Under the pieces are notes generated by a model. That model worked only from the letters and a program-made list of their open reading frames with translations. It was not told where the DNA came from and did not search any database. A DNA stretch of 64,000 nt from NCBI GenBank assembly GCA_036877525.1, contig JAZGTH010000019.1, forward strand, positions 8,883,392 to 8,947,391, read 5' to 3'. Positions 1-12,889 of this stretch are shown piece after piece. How positions within the stretch are numbered: the first letter of the stretch is position 1; every line of letters starts with the position of its first letter. Origin of the DNA: Chromobotia macracanthus (lineage: Eukaryota; Chordata; Actinopteri; Cypriniformes; Botiidae). The translations under genes and the position numbers were made by a program.

Positions 1-60
1 TACAAGGTGGGAAAACACTAAGTGATTTATCATAGAGAGGCAATAACATGAGAAGGGTGG
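1..60. repeat. Fragment of a teleost interspersed repeat
   Basis: The opening bases (TACAAGGTGGGAAAACAC, then a GGCAATAACAT motif) match the sequence at 11850-11900 with few differences. The other copy carries the preceding CATTTAGCAGACACTTTTATCC motif, typical of the tail of fish SINE-like repeats. The left end lies outside the window. Confidence 0.55.
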
Positions 61-380
61 AACAATGTTACGTTCTTACAGGGTAGTGGTCACGTCTTTT
101 TTATCTGTGTAGCCCTCTTCACAGTACACACAGTTTCAAAGCAGCTTAATAATGTGGATGATCAAGTCCCGGTGAACAGCCAAAAGCAAATGTGGCAAGA
201 ACAAAAGTGCATAGTGGACTCAGACTGGCCTGTTCTCCTCTGACATCACAATCAATGACAAATTGTTCACTTACAAAGTTTGTGTTGTCATGAAGTGATG
301 TGTGAACTGTAATTGTGATGCAGAGAAGCAGTGCTGTGTTCCATCCTGAAATTTATGTCATTGTCTGCATTTTTTCTCAG

Positions 381-1375
381 ATGCTTTTTCAGTTTGCTGC
401 CAGCGAATCACAGCCCTCATCCTTTTTTGTTGGTGGACCTATGGTTATTGACAACTTGGGTGATTCATGTCAGCAGGCTCCGCCCCCTAACCCCCTGACC
501 CCAGCCCCACCCCCTTCCACCCCAGCATGCATTGCAGGCCCAAGCTTTGCACCTCAGGGCTCTGAGACATCCTTCGACTGCAGCCACTGTGGAAAGTCGC
601 TGCGTTCCCGCAAGAACTACAGCAAGCACATGTTCATCCACTCCGGTAAGCATATATCTGCATTAATAACAACAATCATTCTTTTTTTATGCAATTGACA
701 AAGCCAGAAAACTGCTATTGTACAAATTTGGTAATGACTTTTCAATATATTTTGTCTGTATGTCATCTTGGAGCTTTTGAACATGACATAGACCTTCAGG
801 CTGCTCTGGCATAGTGTGATATGACTTCTGTAATTATTAAGATAAACCCAGAACAGGCAATCAAATGTCTGCAAAGTTCTTTTGAAAATGTCAAACTGAA
901 ATTCTCCAAAGACCTTTGAAAGTGCATAGCAATTAGCCAGATCACTACATAAGAACTAACCAAGACTGTTTGGTCTGCATAACCTTTAAACTTCAGGCCA
1001 GGAAACGTTGATTTTGATGATCGGTCCTCTGTAGGTCAGAAGCCACATCAGTGCAGCATCTGTTGGAGGTCTTTCTCTCTGCGTGACTATCTGCTTAAGC
1101 ACATGGTGGTGCACACGGGTGTGCGAGCATTCCAGTGCTCCGTCTGCAGCAAGCGTTTCACGCAGAAGAGCTCGCTCAATGTGCACATGCGCACGCATCG
1201 TGTGGAGCGCACCTTCACCTGCGGTGTGTGTCACCGCGCCTTCACACATCGCACACTGCTGGAGAGACACGCCCTTCAACACCAACACCCCACGCCCCTC
1301 AAACCCACAACCAATCACATGGAGCAGGGAAATGGCAGCATAGACGGGGCCAGTGGACCAGGCTCTGCCTCTTAA
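381..1375 (+). CDS. zbtb45: zbtb45-like BTB/C2H2 zinc-finger protein, last two exons (5' part outside window)
   Basis: Two exons encode the C-terminus of a nuclear zinc-finger transcription factor. Exon A runs from an acceptor at 380 (or 392) to a donor at 645/646. Exon B is 1035-1375, ending in TAA. They join in frame inside a Gly codon. Exon A gives a Pro-rich linker and the first finger (CSHC...HMFIH). Exon B gives three more fingers (CSIC...HMVVH, CSVC...HMRTH, CGVC...HALQH) and a short tail. The finger set KPHQCSICWRSFSLRDYLLK followed by QKSSLNVHMRTH is characteristic of the ZBTB20/ZBTB45 pair. The HSGQKPHQ linker and the SLRDYLLKHM form fit ZBTB45 better, from memory of the family. The BTB domain exon is not in the window. 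DNA target and repressor role are inferred from the family. Confidence 0.82.
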
Positions 1376-3296
1376 ATATGGCAACAAAGTGATGGATGTA
1401 ATCACAGGAGCTTTAAAACGCACTCATAAAAGCACGCACGCACAACAGCTGTGATGTGTTTTAAACCCAGATAACCTCATGAAAGACAAAAACCTCTGAG
1501 TGACTCGCACTAAACACAAATGTACAGTCTTATGTGTATGACATTAGCCAGGGACAATAATGTCTTTACTTGATATATTAATGTTTTTATGCGATTAATC
1601 TGTTTTTGAAATGTTTTAGGGCTCATCAGAAACCTCAGGACCAGAAGAAATACTTCAGAGATTACCTCCATTTTTATTTCAACATCAACCTCCATTTTTA
1701 CATTTTTTTTTATCAAGGATGTGCTTAAATATTAATGATATTTTTATGGTGAAATATGTAAGAGTTATGTAAAAGTTATGTAAGAGTTGTGACATTTTGC
1801 TTAAATGCTACATGTTTTCAGGAGATTTTCTCCATGGCAGTTATTGGCTAAAATATTGTAGTACTGCTTTGGTTTCTGTATCCAGCATGTGCTTGCGTTA
1901 CTCTGCATGTAGCTGCATTAAATGCATTGTGACATTTCACATGTCTCATTTCTTTCTTTCTTTCTGCAATTGACATGATTATTCCACACAAACATCAGTG
2001 TTTGGCAGTTGAATTGTTTTACAGTTACATCTTACTTCTCATTTAAAAATCATAAAGCATTAATCCCTTGTTGCATTAACAGGTTTCATTCTTCTGAGAT
2101 GTTACACTAGATGTTGCAATTTGTTCCCATTTAGACATGAGCATCAGTGAGATCAGAGACTGTTGGGTACTGTGGTCTGGCTCTCAGCTCATCCCAAAGG
2201 TGTTCACTGAGCTTCAGGTCTGGGTTTTGGGCAGGCCAAACATGTTCAATAGGAGGGGGTGTCCACATACTTTTGCCATGGCATACTTTCTGGCATATGT
2301 CATATTATCTAAGCATGATAAAAGCTACAGCACGTACCATAGCTGGAAAACTTGACTTAGATCAACAATGAATGTTTTGACCATTTAGTGCTAAGACAAA
2401 ATGTGAATTTGTGTTCTTCTAACAACCTTTCTAGGGGTTTTGGGTGGATGGTCCCCAGCAGTGAAGTCACTAAGTGAGGCTTTCGGTTCCCAGCTGTCCC
2501 CTGCTGACCACAGCCCTGGTCCTCTTTGCCCTGAATAACTTAAACATCTTTATTTTAGATGAGGCATTAAACATATCAAACTATTTTAATGTGAAAGTAC
2601 TTCCACAATCAGGTAAAACACAATCAAATCAAACCTAACCCTAACCCAGCAAAATAAAAGACAGAAAAAAACTCTTTTTTACAGACAATGAATGAATAAG
2701 TCAGTATACAGAGATCAGGGAAGTACTTTGCTTTCTGGGGCTGTTCGGCAGTTGTAAATTTGTCTGTAACAAATGCAATGATTTGAGTTGATTCAGATGT
2801 GATTCAGTTTGAAAGAATCAACTCAGAGCCGATCAGTCGCTGGTGTCGTCTAAGGGTTTGAAAGCATCGGTTTGTTTAATGAATCGAGCTCATCGAGTCG
2901 CTACTTTTGTGTCATCGTGAGACGCGATAAAGAGAAGATCGGTGAGCTATGTTTGTGTGAATGTTTGTAGTGTTTTATAAGTCAGTTAACTCTTCAAATA
3001 AAGCACAACACATTGTGATATATAATAGGATATATATAACCAGAGAGAGAGGAAAGCTCAGACAGAGAAACAGTTGAGTGGAAGTGCATTACTGCAAGTG
3101 GGTTAAAGTTCAATGCCTTTGTGTTTACGATAGAAACTGTTTATTTCTACAGTGAATACTGTGAATTTACTATCATATGAATAGCGTTGCAAGATATTAA
3201 AACAACACACTGAAACCGATGATTAATTAAAAAAGCTTTGCGAGATAGACGCTGTACGCGTTATATTGTCATTCAGCACTAAAATACGTCTGTAGG
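1376..3296. other. 3' UTR of the zinc-finger gene and spacer to the dehydrogenase gene
   Basis: No coding exon is visible. The AT-rich first part is probably 3' UTR. AATAAA-containing runs occur near 2650 and 2996, but neither can be assigned with confidence. A transposon-like fragment lies at 2136-2283. A short telomere-like CCTAACCCTAACCC tract lies near 2634. The 2900-3600 part presumably holds the promoter of the next gene, but I see no clear TATA box or named element. Confidence 0.4.
2136..2283. repeat. Internally deleted DNA-transposon-like repeat fragment
   Basis: The text ATGAGCATCAGTGAGATCAG, then CATCCCAAAGGTGTTCACTG, then GGGGGTGTCCACATACTTTT resembles a very abundant fish Tc1/mariner-type repeat. 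The transposase region is missing between the flanking pieces. The assignment is from memory of the repeat wording, not from a search. Confidence 0.45.
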
Positions 3297-3356
3297 TGTC
3301 GTTTGTATGTCGCTTTGGATACAAGCGTCGGCAAAATCACAGCGTGTAAATGTAAC
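3297..3356 (+). repeat. SINE 3'-tail fragment
   Basis: GTCGCTTTGGATACAAGCGTC followed by CAAAATCACAGCGTGTAAATG resembles the common fish SINE tail (TCGCTTTGGATAAAAGCGTC, then an AAATGCATAAATGTAAATG motif). No tRNA-like head is attached. It lies about 250 bp upstream of the next start codon. Confidence 0.4.
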
Positions 3357-3609
3357 TCCTGAAGTTAGTCGTCGTTATTCAGTCACCGCTGGCTGACAGT
3401 TTCCACTTGTATGTCAGATATAAACCCGTGTAGTTAATGGATTTAAACGACTTATTTTGCTGTAAAAACAGCTATTTCCATGGTGTGCTGTGGATAAGTC
3501 GTGGTTACTGTGCTTATATTACACAAATTAGGGTTGAATCATAGTTATTGTAGTAAAACCACTGTAATGCAGATGTTTTTACCAGACTCTTACTACAGCT
3601 GCAGTTGGG

Positions 3610-6582
3610 ATGGCTGGTCGCCTGTTTCGCAGTGGTAACCGCTTGGCTCTGCACATGCGCAGTAGGAGTATCGCTCACAACAGCGAGGCGCTCGTCGAGC
3701 TGAAAGGCAACTCACACTCGCGGTTTGCCCGCTCCGTCATCGGAACGTTTTTTCAGGAACAGCCCCTGCTTAGCAACCCGTTTACCCAAGATGCACTGCT
3801 CAGAGCCTACCTGCAGCGACACCTACCTGTGCAGGTATGACGCGCATGCTCGCCCGTACAGCCGTGACGCACGCCGAACAGATACGCAGATGTGAACGTG
3901 TGTGTTCAGGAGGTTGAAGGAGATCTCTCCCGTTTTGGCGAGCGGATCGTCAGTGAGATCGACGCGTTGGGACGTCAGTGTGAGCTGAATCCCCCTCGCC
4001 TGCAGCAGTATGACGCGTGGGGAAAACGCGTGGATCGCATCATCGCCTGTGACGCATGGATACGCTTAAAACACATATCTGCACAGGAGGGCCTGGTGGC
4101 GTCTGGATATGAGAGAACATATGGAGAATGGAGGTAAGACATCACATCACATTTTTTAACCAGGTCCTGTCACACCTGTCTGGTTCATTAACATGTTTGT
4201 TTTTGTGCGCGCGTCTGTCTGTCTAGCCGTGTGTATCAGATGAGTAAGATTTACCTGTTTGCACCGTCTGCTGGACTCTACACCTGCCCACTAGCCATGA
4301 CTGATGGAGCTGCTAAAGTCATTGAGGTGAAACACACACTGGAAAATAGTCTTGACATAAAAACAGTGTTTGTCAGGTATTTTCAATAATTTATTTCACA
4401 GCATGCAGAATGTTTAAGTCTCATCTGAGTGTTTCTGGGAAAACACACAGCTGTTTATTGGGATGCTGACAGCCAACAGCACACATAAGCAAGACACACA
4501 GGAGAGACAACATGCATATAACTGAGATCTGAAGTTTCCTCTGTACTGAAACTGTGTGCCTGTGTAGTCTCTTGGTATGCCTGTCAGAGAAGCATTTGTA
4601 CGGTTAACCTCACGTGATGAGCAGAAATTCTGGACATCAGGACAGTGGATGACAGAGAGAAGAGGAGGATCTGATGTCTGTGAGAGAACATCACACACCT
4701 TCATATTTCTGATCTTTTAGGCCTTCTATGAAATGTAAGCCATTGTGTGTGTGTTGTCATCGCCTTAGCTAGTGGAACAGAGACGGTTGCCAGGCGACAA
4801 CAGGATGGGTTGTTCAGACTCTATGGCTTTAAATGGTTTACCTCGGCAACTGATGCTGACATGACCCTCACGCTGGCCCGCATCACAGACGAACATGGAC
4901 ACGTTACAGCGGTACTCACACACACATGCTGCAGGTTTCACAGTGATACAGGAGTGTAACAACAGACTGTAGCCACTGCAGAATCTGTAGACGTCAGTAT
5001 TTCATCCTCTGTCGGATTTTAATGGTTTATGGTGATTAGTAAAGACAGACGTTGTGGGAAAACTTTGAGTTTCTTCACTGTGGGCCCTCACAGCTGCTGT
5101 TCACATATTCACAGATTGTCTGTGATTATCTGTGTTGGTATAGAAAGACTTACGGCCAAGGCTGTTCCACAGTTCAGTAACATCTACACAGTGGCAGAAA
5201 GCTAGACAAAATTATACAAGCATGTTAAAAATAAGACCATGTGTAACAACCTTCTACAGTGTAACAACCTGTCTGTCTGTTGGTGTCTCCATCTGTCTGT
5301 CTGTCTGTGTCTGTCTGTCTGTGTCTGTCTGTAGGGCAGCAGGGGTCTGTCGCTGTTCCTGGCAGAGGTCTGGGATTCTAATGGTTCCTCTAATGGTGTT
5401 GAAGTTCAGAGGCTGAAGGACAAATTGGGCACCCGGCAGGTACCAACAGCAGAACTGCTGCTAGACGGCATGAAAGCTCAGTTGGTAAGCGTCCATCCCT
5501 CAACTCCATCCATCCATCCTCCATTCGACTTGTTTTTTGATTATTGTATTGTTTTGGTTTCTGTTTCTTGCTGTGTGTCTGTTTTCAGCTGTCTGAGGAA
5601 GGAAGGGGTGTTGCTTCGATTGCTAACATGTTGTCTATAACTCGCATATATAACACAGTGTGTGCTGTGGCTGCTATGAGAAGGTAATTATATTTATTCT
5701 CATCTCATCACGTTTCGAATTACTGAAAATACACATTCACACTGTTGTGGGAACATATATAGATATTTCCAGCAAACAGTTAAATACAAAATTTGTTCAC
5801 AATACTGTAACAATTTCAGAGCAGCATCTCACATTAGCTAAACGTCTTTATCTGTGTTTGTGTCCGTCTGTCTGTCTCTGTGTGTGTGTCAGGATGACTC
5901 AGCTGTGTCGGGAATATTCCTGTAAGCGCTCTGTGTTTGGTAAACTGCTGAAAGATCATTCGCTGCACGTTCAAACGCTCAGCAGACTGGAGGTAAACAC
6001 ACACACATAGGTTTGTGTGCTGTTTGTGATGTAGTGTTGCTGATGTGTGTGTGTTTCAGGTGGAGACTCGTGCAGCATTTCTGCTTATGATGGAGGTCTG
6101 TCGTCTGCTGGGCCGAGAGGAGAACAGAACCTCCACAGAGAAAGACACACACCTGCTGCGACTACTCACACCTGTGGCCAAACTGTACACAGGAAAACAG
6201 GTGACACACGCACACACCTGCTGCTCATAACAGCTTGGAAAAAAAACTTTATAGAATAATTTTTGGTTGACTGTGAGGTCTAAATATCAGTTGTAGGTTT
6301 GAAATTATTGCTGTCTGTGTTTTGTCCCGTTAGGCAGTGTGTGTTGTGTCTGAGGGTCTGGAGTCTTTTGGTGGTCAAGGCTACATTGAGGACACTGGAC
6401 TACCTTCCATGCTGCGTGATGCTCAGGTCAAACAACCATCACATCATCTGTGTGTGTGTGTGTGTGACATCATCTGTGTGTGTGTGTGTGTGTGACATCA
6501 TCTGTGTGTGTGTGTGTGACATCATCTGTGTGTGTGTTTGTGGCATCGTCAGTGTGTGTGTGTTTGTGTGTGTGACATCTGT

Positions 6583-6637
<55 letters not shown>

Positions 6638-6899
6638 CATCGTCAGTGTGTGTGTGTGTGTGTGTGTGACATCGTCAGTGTGTGTGTGTGTGTGTGACAT
6701 CGTCAGTGTGTGTGTGTGTGACATCGTCAGTGTGTGTGGCATTGTCAGTGTGTGTTTGTGTGTGTGAGGCATTGTCAGTGTGTGTTTGTGGCATCGTCTG
6801 TCTGTGTGTGTGTGTGTTTGTGGCATCGTCTGTCTGTGTGTGTGTGTGTTTGTGGCCCGTCTTTGGTGTCTGTCTGTGTGTGTGTGTGTTTGTGGCATC

Positions 6900-6934
<35 letters not shown>

Positions 6935-9252
6935 TGGCATCGTCTGTGTGTGTGTGTGTTTGTGGCATCGTCTGTGTGTGTGTGTGTGTTTGTGGCATCG
7001 TCGTGTGTGTGTGTGTGTTTGTGGCATCGTCTGTGTGTGTGTTTGTGGCATCGTCTGTGTGTGTGTTTGTGGCATCGTCTGTGTGTGTGTGTTTGTGGCA
7101 TCGTCTGTGTGTGTGTGTTTGTGGCATCGTTTGTGTGTGTTTGTGGCATCGTCTGTGTGTGTTTGTGTTTGTGGCATCGTCTGTGTGTGTTTGTGTGTGT
7201 GTGACATCAAGACGTGTTCAATGTGATGTGTGAAGTAAATGCATGCCTTTTGATTTTGAGCTTGATGTGATTGAGGTTCTAGTCTGGTCACATTCTCTTT
7301 AAGCCCAATAGATGGCAGCACACACAGACCTTACTAAATCATCTCACCGCAGACACTTTCACATCCTGTTTTCAGTGTTGTGTTTGTGTAGGTTTGATTT
7401 GGTATGTGTGTGGTTTCTGTAGGTGTTGAGTATGTGAGAGTTTGATTTGTTGTGGTTTTTTTGTCTGTAGGTGTTGAGTATATGGGAAGGCACCACTAAT
7501 GTTTTGTCGTTGGATGTTCTTCGTTCCATCGAAAAGTCCTCTGGCTCAGTTCTCCAGGCTTTCTTTACTGACGTCAAAGTGAGAACACATTGAAATCCAA
7601 GAACTATCCGCTGGTTAAAGATGTAAATTGTATATTTAAAGCTGCAATAACTATGGTTTAAAAACAATTTTGATTTAACAAAATTAGTTGTTGAGCAAGT
7701 ATATAACAGAACAGTGTCAAAACTGTCTCCTTTACCATGATTCACAACAGTAAGTTAATAATAATCATTTATAATAATAATAATCGTTTATAATCTGTCA
7801 GTCCGATTTTGGGGGAAATATCAGTTTGACTTCATTTGTCTACGTGATAGAAGACAAATGTATAATGTAATATAATATAAAAATAATCATTATTGTATCA
7901 TATTTTTCACTGAAACATAAGCTGTATGTTATTTCTGTATGTACACTGCATATTACGTATTAAGTGTTTCCCATGTATGTGTCTGCAGGAGCGTTTGCTT
8001 ACGACTGAAGCTCCTGCAGCTCTGCGTCCGGCCGTTTTGTCTCTCCAGGCATCTCTGTTAGCTTTGAATGGCTTTGTTCAGACTGCAGCAGCTCAACCAT
8101 CTGGCTGTCTGGAGCTCGCAGCCAGAGATCTGGCCTACAGCCTTGCGCGCATTTACATGGGTAAAACTGATATGTGCCTATGGAATAACAGTGTTTAAAA
8201 AAACTTTTCATTTTTAGCTAAACATTCTGAGAACTTATAGTTTTGGGCTGGTTTTTATACTGTGCTGGGTTTTATGCTAGGTTTCCATGGTAACATGCAG
8301 TGATTAGCATTAGAAATCAAACACTGTTCAGAACTGAGCTGTATGCATAAATGAATCCTCTGAACTATTAGGAGTATCACATGACATGCATAATGTTCAG
8401 CTTTTTTATTTGATACCTAATAATAATAAAGAGCTATGAATGTGTGTGACAGGTGCTTTGTTAGTAGATCACGCAGCCTGGGAAAACTCCACACAAACAG
8501 ATATATACGCAGCTCTGAGGTGAGTACATGACCTGTGCTACATTGTATGTTGGCCTAGCAAATTTGCAATAGAAATCTCGGCCCACGTTTCTCGGCATGA
8601 TTAGCTAATCACATTCAGCCGTTTAGTGAAACACACCTGTAGTGACTAATTTGAAAATATATTAATATACTGAAGAACCCAACGACAGAGTTTGTTCTCT
8701 GATATTGTGATTGAATCAGAGGTTGGTTGGTCTTGGTGTTTCATACTGTTTAATCAGCTTCCAATGACAGTCAACAGCTGATTTAATACTCTTATATATA
8801 TAATACGTTTATTTGTTGTATATTTGCATAAAATATACATAAAATATTTTCTTGTAAACAGCTGCAACCATGTGGGAAATACCAGAGTGTCAGTTAACAT
8901 TGCTGTACTGTAGTAAAAACGTGATAATTTGGACACAGTATTACTACAGCACCCAGTACTGCAGTTTTAGTGTGTAAGGTGATAGTCACAGGGTTTAAAT
9001 ACAGCAGTTTTTTTAAAGGTTGTTTTAAATCTAATAGTCAGTCTGTGAGGGTTTAGTAAATATAGCATGAAAATCCTCCGTAACTAATCCTCAGAAGTGT
9101 GTGAATGTAGCTTGTATACTGTATGTTGTGTGTGATTCAGGTGGTGTGAACAGGATTTGTGTCCAGTGGTCAGTCGGGCCTCCACAGGTTGTTACGACGC
9201 TCATGTTGTTACTATGGACAGAGCGCTGGTGTACAACGGCTTGATGCCCTAA
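3610..9252 (+). CDS. AidB-like acyl-CoA dehydrogenase family flavoprotein, 14 exons, complete
   Basis: Exons: 3610-3834, 3910-4133, 4227-4326, 4568-4679, 4769-4911, 5335-5484, 5589-5683, 5893-5992, 6060-6200, 6334-6426, 7471-7578, 7989-8160, 8453-8519, 9141-9252. All have AG/GT borders and sum to 1,842 bases, giving 613 residues plus stop. The family oxidises acyl-CoA-like substrates with FAD. Visible marks are the MTE-RRGGSD substrate/flavin loop in exon 4, the GFKWFTSATDAD strand in exon 5, LKDKLGTR in exon 6, and the C-terminal set ESFGGQGYIED...LPSMLRDAQ joined to IWEGTTNVLSLDVLR across exons 10 and 11. The long N-terminal region (SNPF, then NPPRLQQYDAWG) and overall length match AidB/ACAD11-type proteins more than the roughly 400-residue mitochondrial enzymes. 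The first 40 residues are Arg-rich and nearly acid-free, so a mitochondrial presequence is plausible. No peroxisomal C-terminal signal (ends GLMP). Substrate unknown. Confidence 0.88.
6451..7204. repeat. Interrupted (TG)n minisatellite in dehydrogenase intron 10
   Basis: About 750 bp of TG dinucleotides interrupted by recurrent spacers: first TGTGACATCATCTG, then TGTGACATCGTCAG, then TTTGTGGCATCGTCTG. These give a higher-order period of about 20-35 bp. Both strands stay open for 100-280 codons only because the repeat lacks stops. Alternating purine-pyrimidine DNA like this can adopt Z-form. Confidence 0.9.
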
Positions 9253-10130
9253 ACACACTCATTTGACCATTTCTTCACCATATATTGCTTTATAGAGACT
9301 TCATGATGAATGTAATCACACTTTTACGTATTTGTGATATTTGTCTCTTACTGAATAATCTGCTTGTTAACATGATTGTAGACTTGTCTCTTTAATCATG
9401 TGTGTAAAAAAAACTTTTCTACACAGTCATGTTGGTTTAAAAATTACACTGAAGAAATGAAAAAAAAAACCTTATTAACTCGTGTTTTTGAAGTGAATGA
9501 CACGGATGTAATAATGTAGTTTCTTCACATTATTTTTCACGAAAGCACATAAATGTGATCATGTTACATCTTGCATAACATTTTCTATGTGAGAATTTTA
9601 ACACAAGATTCCTGTCGCATCAAAAACTTTCAAAATTGTTATAAATAACTCCATGTGTATATTAGAAGTGTTTTGACAGCATACGAACAGATTTGGTGAA
9701 AATCAAACTAAAGTGTAATCGATTATTTAATTGAAGTCTTGACCTGTGCATCTTCTATCTGTGTAAGTGTAGTTAGGGGTTAGTAGTGAAAACAAAATAC
9801 CTTCATGACATCCAACAGCCGTGTGACTCATTTCCCACAATGCTTGGCATTGAAAACAGACGAAAAACAAAAATCCACAAATTTTAAATGATCGCTGAGG
9901 TTTTGTGAAGGATTTGGTCATGGTCACGTTTTCAGGTGCAGAAGTTACACACTTTGGATTTCAGCGATATCCATGTCAAGCAAGTTTATTTGACTTGTTC
10001 AGCAAGGTTTATCATTTTTATAAGAGGATGAATATCAAGTTTGTGCTTTGTACTTTAGGAGTTTAAATGAAATTGTAGCTTTTTTTAGTAGAGAGATGAT
10101 GATATTCTTCTGTTTCAGTTGCTCAAAAAC
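9253..10130 (+). other. Probable 3' UTR of the dehydrogenase gene
   Basis: AT-rich, with no ORF resembling a protein. It runs from the TAA stop codon to the first clear AATAAA (10131). I assign it as 3' UTR from position only. Confidence 0.45.
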
Positions 10131-10136
10131 AATAAA
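10131..10136 (+). promoter_or_regulatory. Candidate poly(A) signal of the dehydrogenase gene
   Basis: AATAAA in the context CAAAAACAATAAAGAATC, about 880 bp after the stop codon and the first well-placed hexamer. Cleavage position was not determined. Confidence 0.45.
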
Positions 10137-10379
10137 GAATCAATACAAATATATAAGTGAAATATGAAGCAGTTCTTGATTCTCTCTGCTGCCCTCTTAC
10201 TGTCATCACAGCTGTGAAGTGTTGATCTGATGTCGGTCACATAAGTCCATCATGCAGAGATAGAGGTGGAAGTGCTCTAGAGCCACAATAAATCACTGAA
10301 TCATTGATGAACACTGAGAGTCAGTCCAGCAGTATCTAGTACAGTCTGATAAGATCAGGAAGTGTCTGTCTCTGTTCCT

Positions 10380-10528
10380 GTAGATCAATGGGTAGAGCAT
10401 TGCATTAGCAGTGCAAAGGTTATGAGTTTGATTCCCAGGGAACACTTACTGAAAAATTAAACTGTTTACTGTGAATGCACTGTAAGTTGCTTTGAAGAAA
10501 AGTATCTCCAAATGCATAAATGTAAATG
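10380..10528 (+). repeat. tRNA-derived SINE
   Basis: An A-box-like stretch (GTAGATCAATGGGTAGAGC) and a B-box-like stretch (GAGTTTGATTCCC) sit about 30 bp apart, as in a tRNA-type RNA polymerase III promoter. They are followed by a body ending in AAATGCATAAATGTAAATG. The acceptor stem is not closed and no anticodon arm forms cleanly, so it is a SINE and not a tRNA gene. Confidence 0.75.
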
Positions 10529-11811
10529 TCTCTCTTTCTGTCTGCCTCAGATGAGTAGATGAATTCAGGTAAAAATATAGGCTGCAACTCAACAATTATA
10601 TAATATATAATAATCATATATAATAATCAATATTATTAATCATCAGTGTTCAGCTGAACACGCAGCATCAGAGGTGAACTGAAGAGGATTCTAAATGTGA
10701 TTTTCAATGATAAAAGTCAAGACTCATAATTGCATGTTCAGGAAAATGACGATTAGATAGAGTATGTGACCATCCATAATTATTCCCATATTATCCATAA
10801 TAATTTCATTTTTACCCCATATTTTATAAAGCAAAAAAAAACCGGAAGGTAAGGGATCGGTACTGCTTGTGTGTGTGTTGTATATTAATAGCGTGTGTGT
10901 GAGCTGCTTCAGGTCATGAAGTCCCTTTACTGTCATTGATCAAAATGTTCCAGACCAGATGAGATCAAAGAACAATCCTGTCCTTCTCTCTCTCTCTTTT
11001 TCAGTGTTAAGGTTCAGTTTTAAAATGCTTTATTGGCATAAAAGGAAAATTGTGTTAGGGTTAGGGTGTGTAAAAACAAGTTAAGAACAACATTATTGTA
11101 AAAAAAAATAACGGAATTACGACTAAAGAAAATGAAAAATAGGGTAAAATAGGATATATTCTAGCATATTCAATATAGTCACCCTTTGTCTAGAATTTAC
11201 AAACATTTTCTTGACATTTTCCATCACCGAGTTTCTTGAGGAATCATCCTGAAAAGATTTTTAAAGAGTTTTGAAGGAGTTCCCCTCTATCCTGCGCTCT
11301 TATTGACTGCTTTTTTCTTCATTATTTGGTCCAAATCATCTATTTCAAAAATATTTTTTTTAAATTGTAGTAATAACAAAAATTATATTGAAATTAATAT
11401 GTTGGTACAATCATACTGTATTTTTATTTTTACATTTTTAATCTGTTTAATCAAATGTCTTCAGATTAAAAGATTTTTAATCTGACATTTCATTCAAGTG
11501 TTTCCAAACTTTTGACTGGTAGTGTATGGTATATAATATATAATTATATTAGATTAGATTATATTGGACTGTACTGCTTTTGCGCAAAGCTGGTCTAAAG
11601 TTCACCTAATGATGAAGGCAGTTTCTCCATTCTTGTTGGGTAAATTATCAAATGTTTGTGCTTGTGATAAAAATACAGCTGTCTATATTTAGTTTTGATT
11701 ACAGTCTAAACACACCATTTCTTCCTGTGTCTACTGTTGTTTCTGTAGTGTGGTTGTGTTTCTATTGTGCGGTTGTGTTTCAAAGGCGAGGTTGTGTTAC
11801 TGTAAATTTAC

Positions 11812-11905
11812 ATTTAGGCATTTAGCAGACACTTTTATCCAAAGTGACTTACAAGGTGAGGAAAACAACAAAGCGATAAATCATAGGAAGGCAATAACAT
11901 CAGCT
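11812..11905. repeat. Teleost interspersed repeat fragment (same family as window start)
   Basis: Reads CATTTAGGCATTTAGCAGAC, then ACTTTTATCCAAAGTGACTT, then a GGCAATAACAT motif shared with bases 1-60. The first part matches the widespread fish SINE/repeat tail. Confidence 0.6.
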
Positions 11906-12889
11906 ATACATATTTAAAATAAAAAAAGTTTTTACAGAGAGTACAACATTTCAGTGCTTAATAGGCAATACCTTTTGGGAGAGAGGAGAAAAACAAAGGT
12001 GAGTAGATTTTTTTCTCATACTGTAGTAAGATTGTGTCTGCTGAGTCTGTACCTTGTCAAAGTTATTTTCAGTTTTCAACAGGATTAAATCGCTAGACCA
12101 GCTGAGAGAGGAAATTGGTTTCAATGCTTCATTCTTGGTATTGCAGGGCTTTATAATTGACACTATGCTATGTGGAATTTAATTGCCTATTTGTTTATTT
12201 TTATAATTAGAGAACATATTTACATAAATTTTTTAAATGCTGGTGTGTAAAATACAATTACAGAGTTACATTTACAATTCCTATGAATTGTTAGGACCCA
12301 ACAATATCAATCCTATACAAAACTGTACAAATGTGATGAAAAAAAGCAGCTGTGATGGCTGAAGATAACTGTTCTCTAAGGTCCTGTAGTGGCTCCACAG
12401 CAGTAAATGTGTTTTAATCTGGGATAAGGGAAGACATGAAATGAAACTGATACAGGAGAACAAAAGCCTCACTGTATTTTCCTGCTGGGTTAGGTTGTCC
12501 CTACGGGACACTGAGATGGCCACCAGTGTGTGAGTGTTTGCTTAGCATACGTCTGTAGTTAAGTAGATTTGGGAAGTCAGGCCGCTCTGTAATTATAGAA
12601 CGAATTAAAATGAGGAAATTTATTTTAGCTGAGCCCCCTCCTCTGAGCAAGAGAGAAAGAAAAGATGTTAAAATATAATCTAAAATGAGAAAGCAACATC
12701 AAAGCTCCCTCATTCCCTGACGCAATTACCCAGAACACTCCTTCATTAGTGTTAACTGATGGCACTCCTGCAGTGTACGTCGCCGGGCCCTCTGACCCCA
12801 GAACATGAATCCTCATTTCAGCTGTTGGTGATCTGGAGGAATTTATCCAGAAAATATTCAACACAGCTTAAATAACTGCAGCATCCATC

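Noticed and set aside
6470..7321. Long open frames on both strands encoding Val-Cys or Thr-His repeats
   Set aside because: They arise because (TG)n/(CA)n has no stop codons. There are no splice borders and no protein character.
10380..10452. Possible tRNA gene
   Set aside because: A- and B-box-like motifs are present, but no closed acceptor stem or anticodon arm forms, and a SINE body follows.
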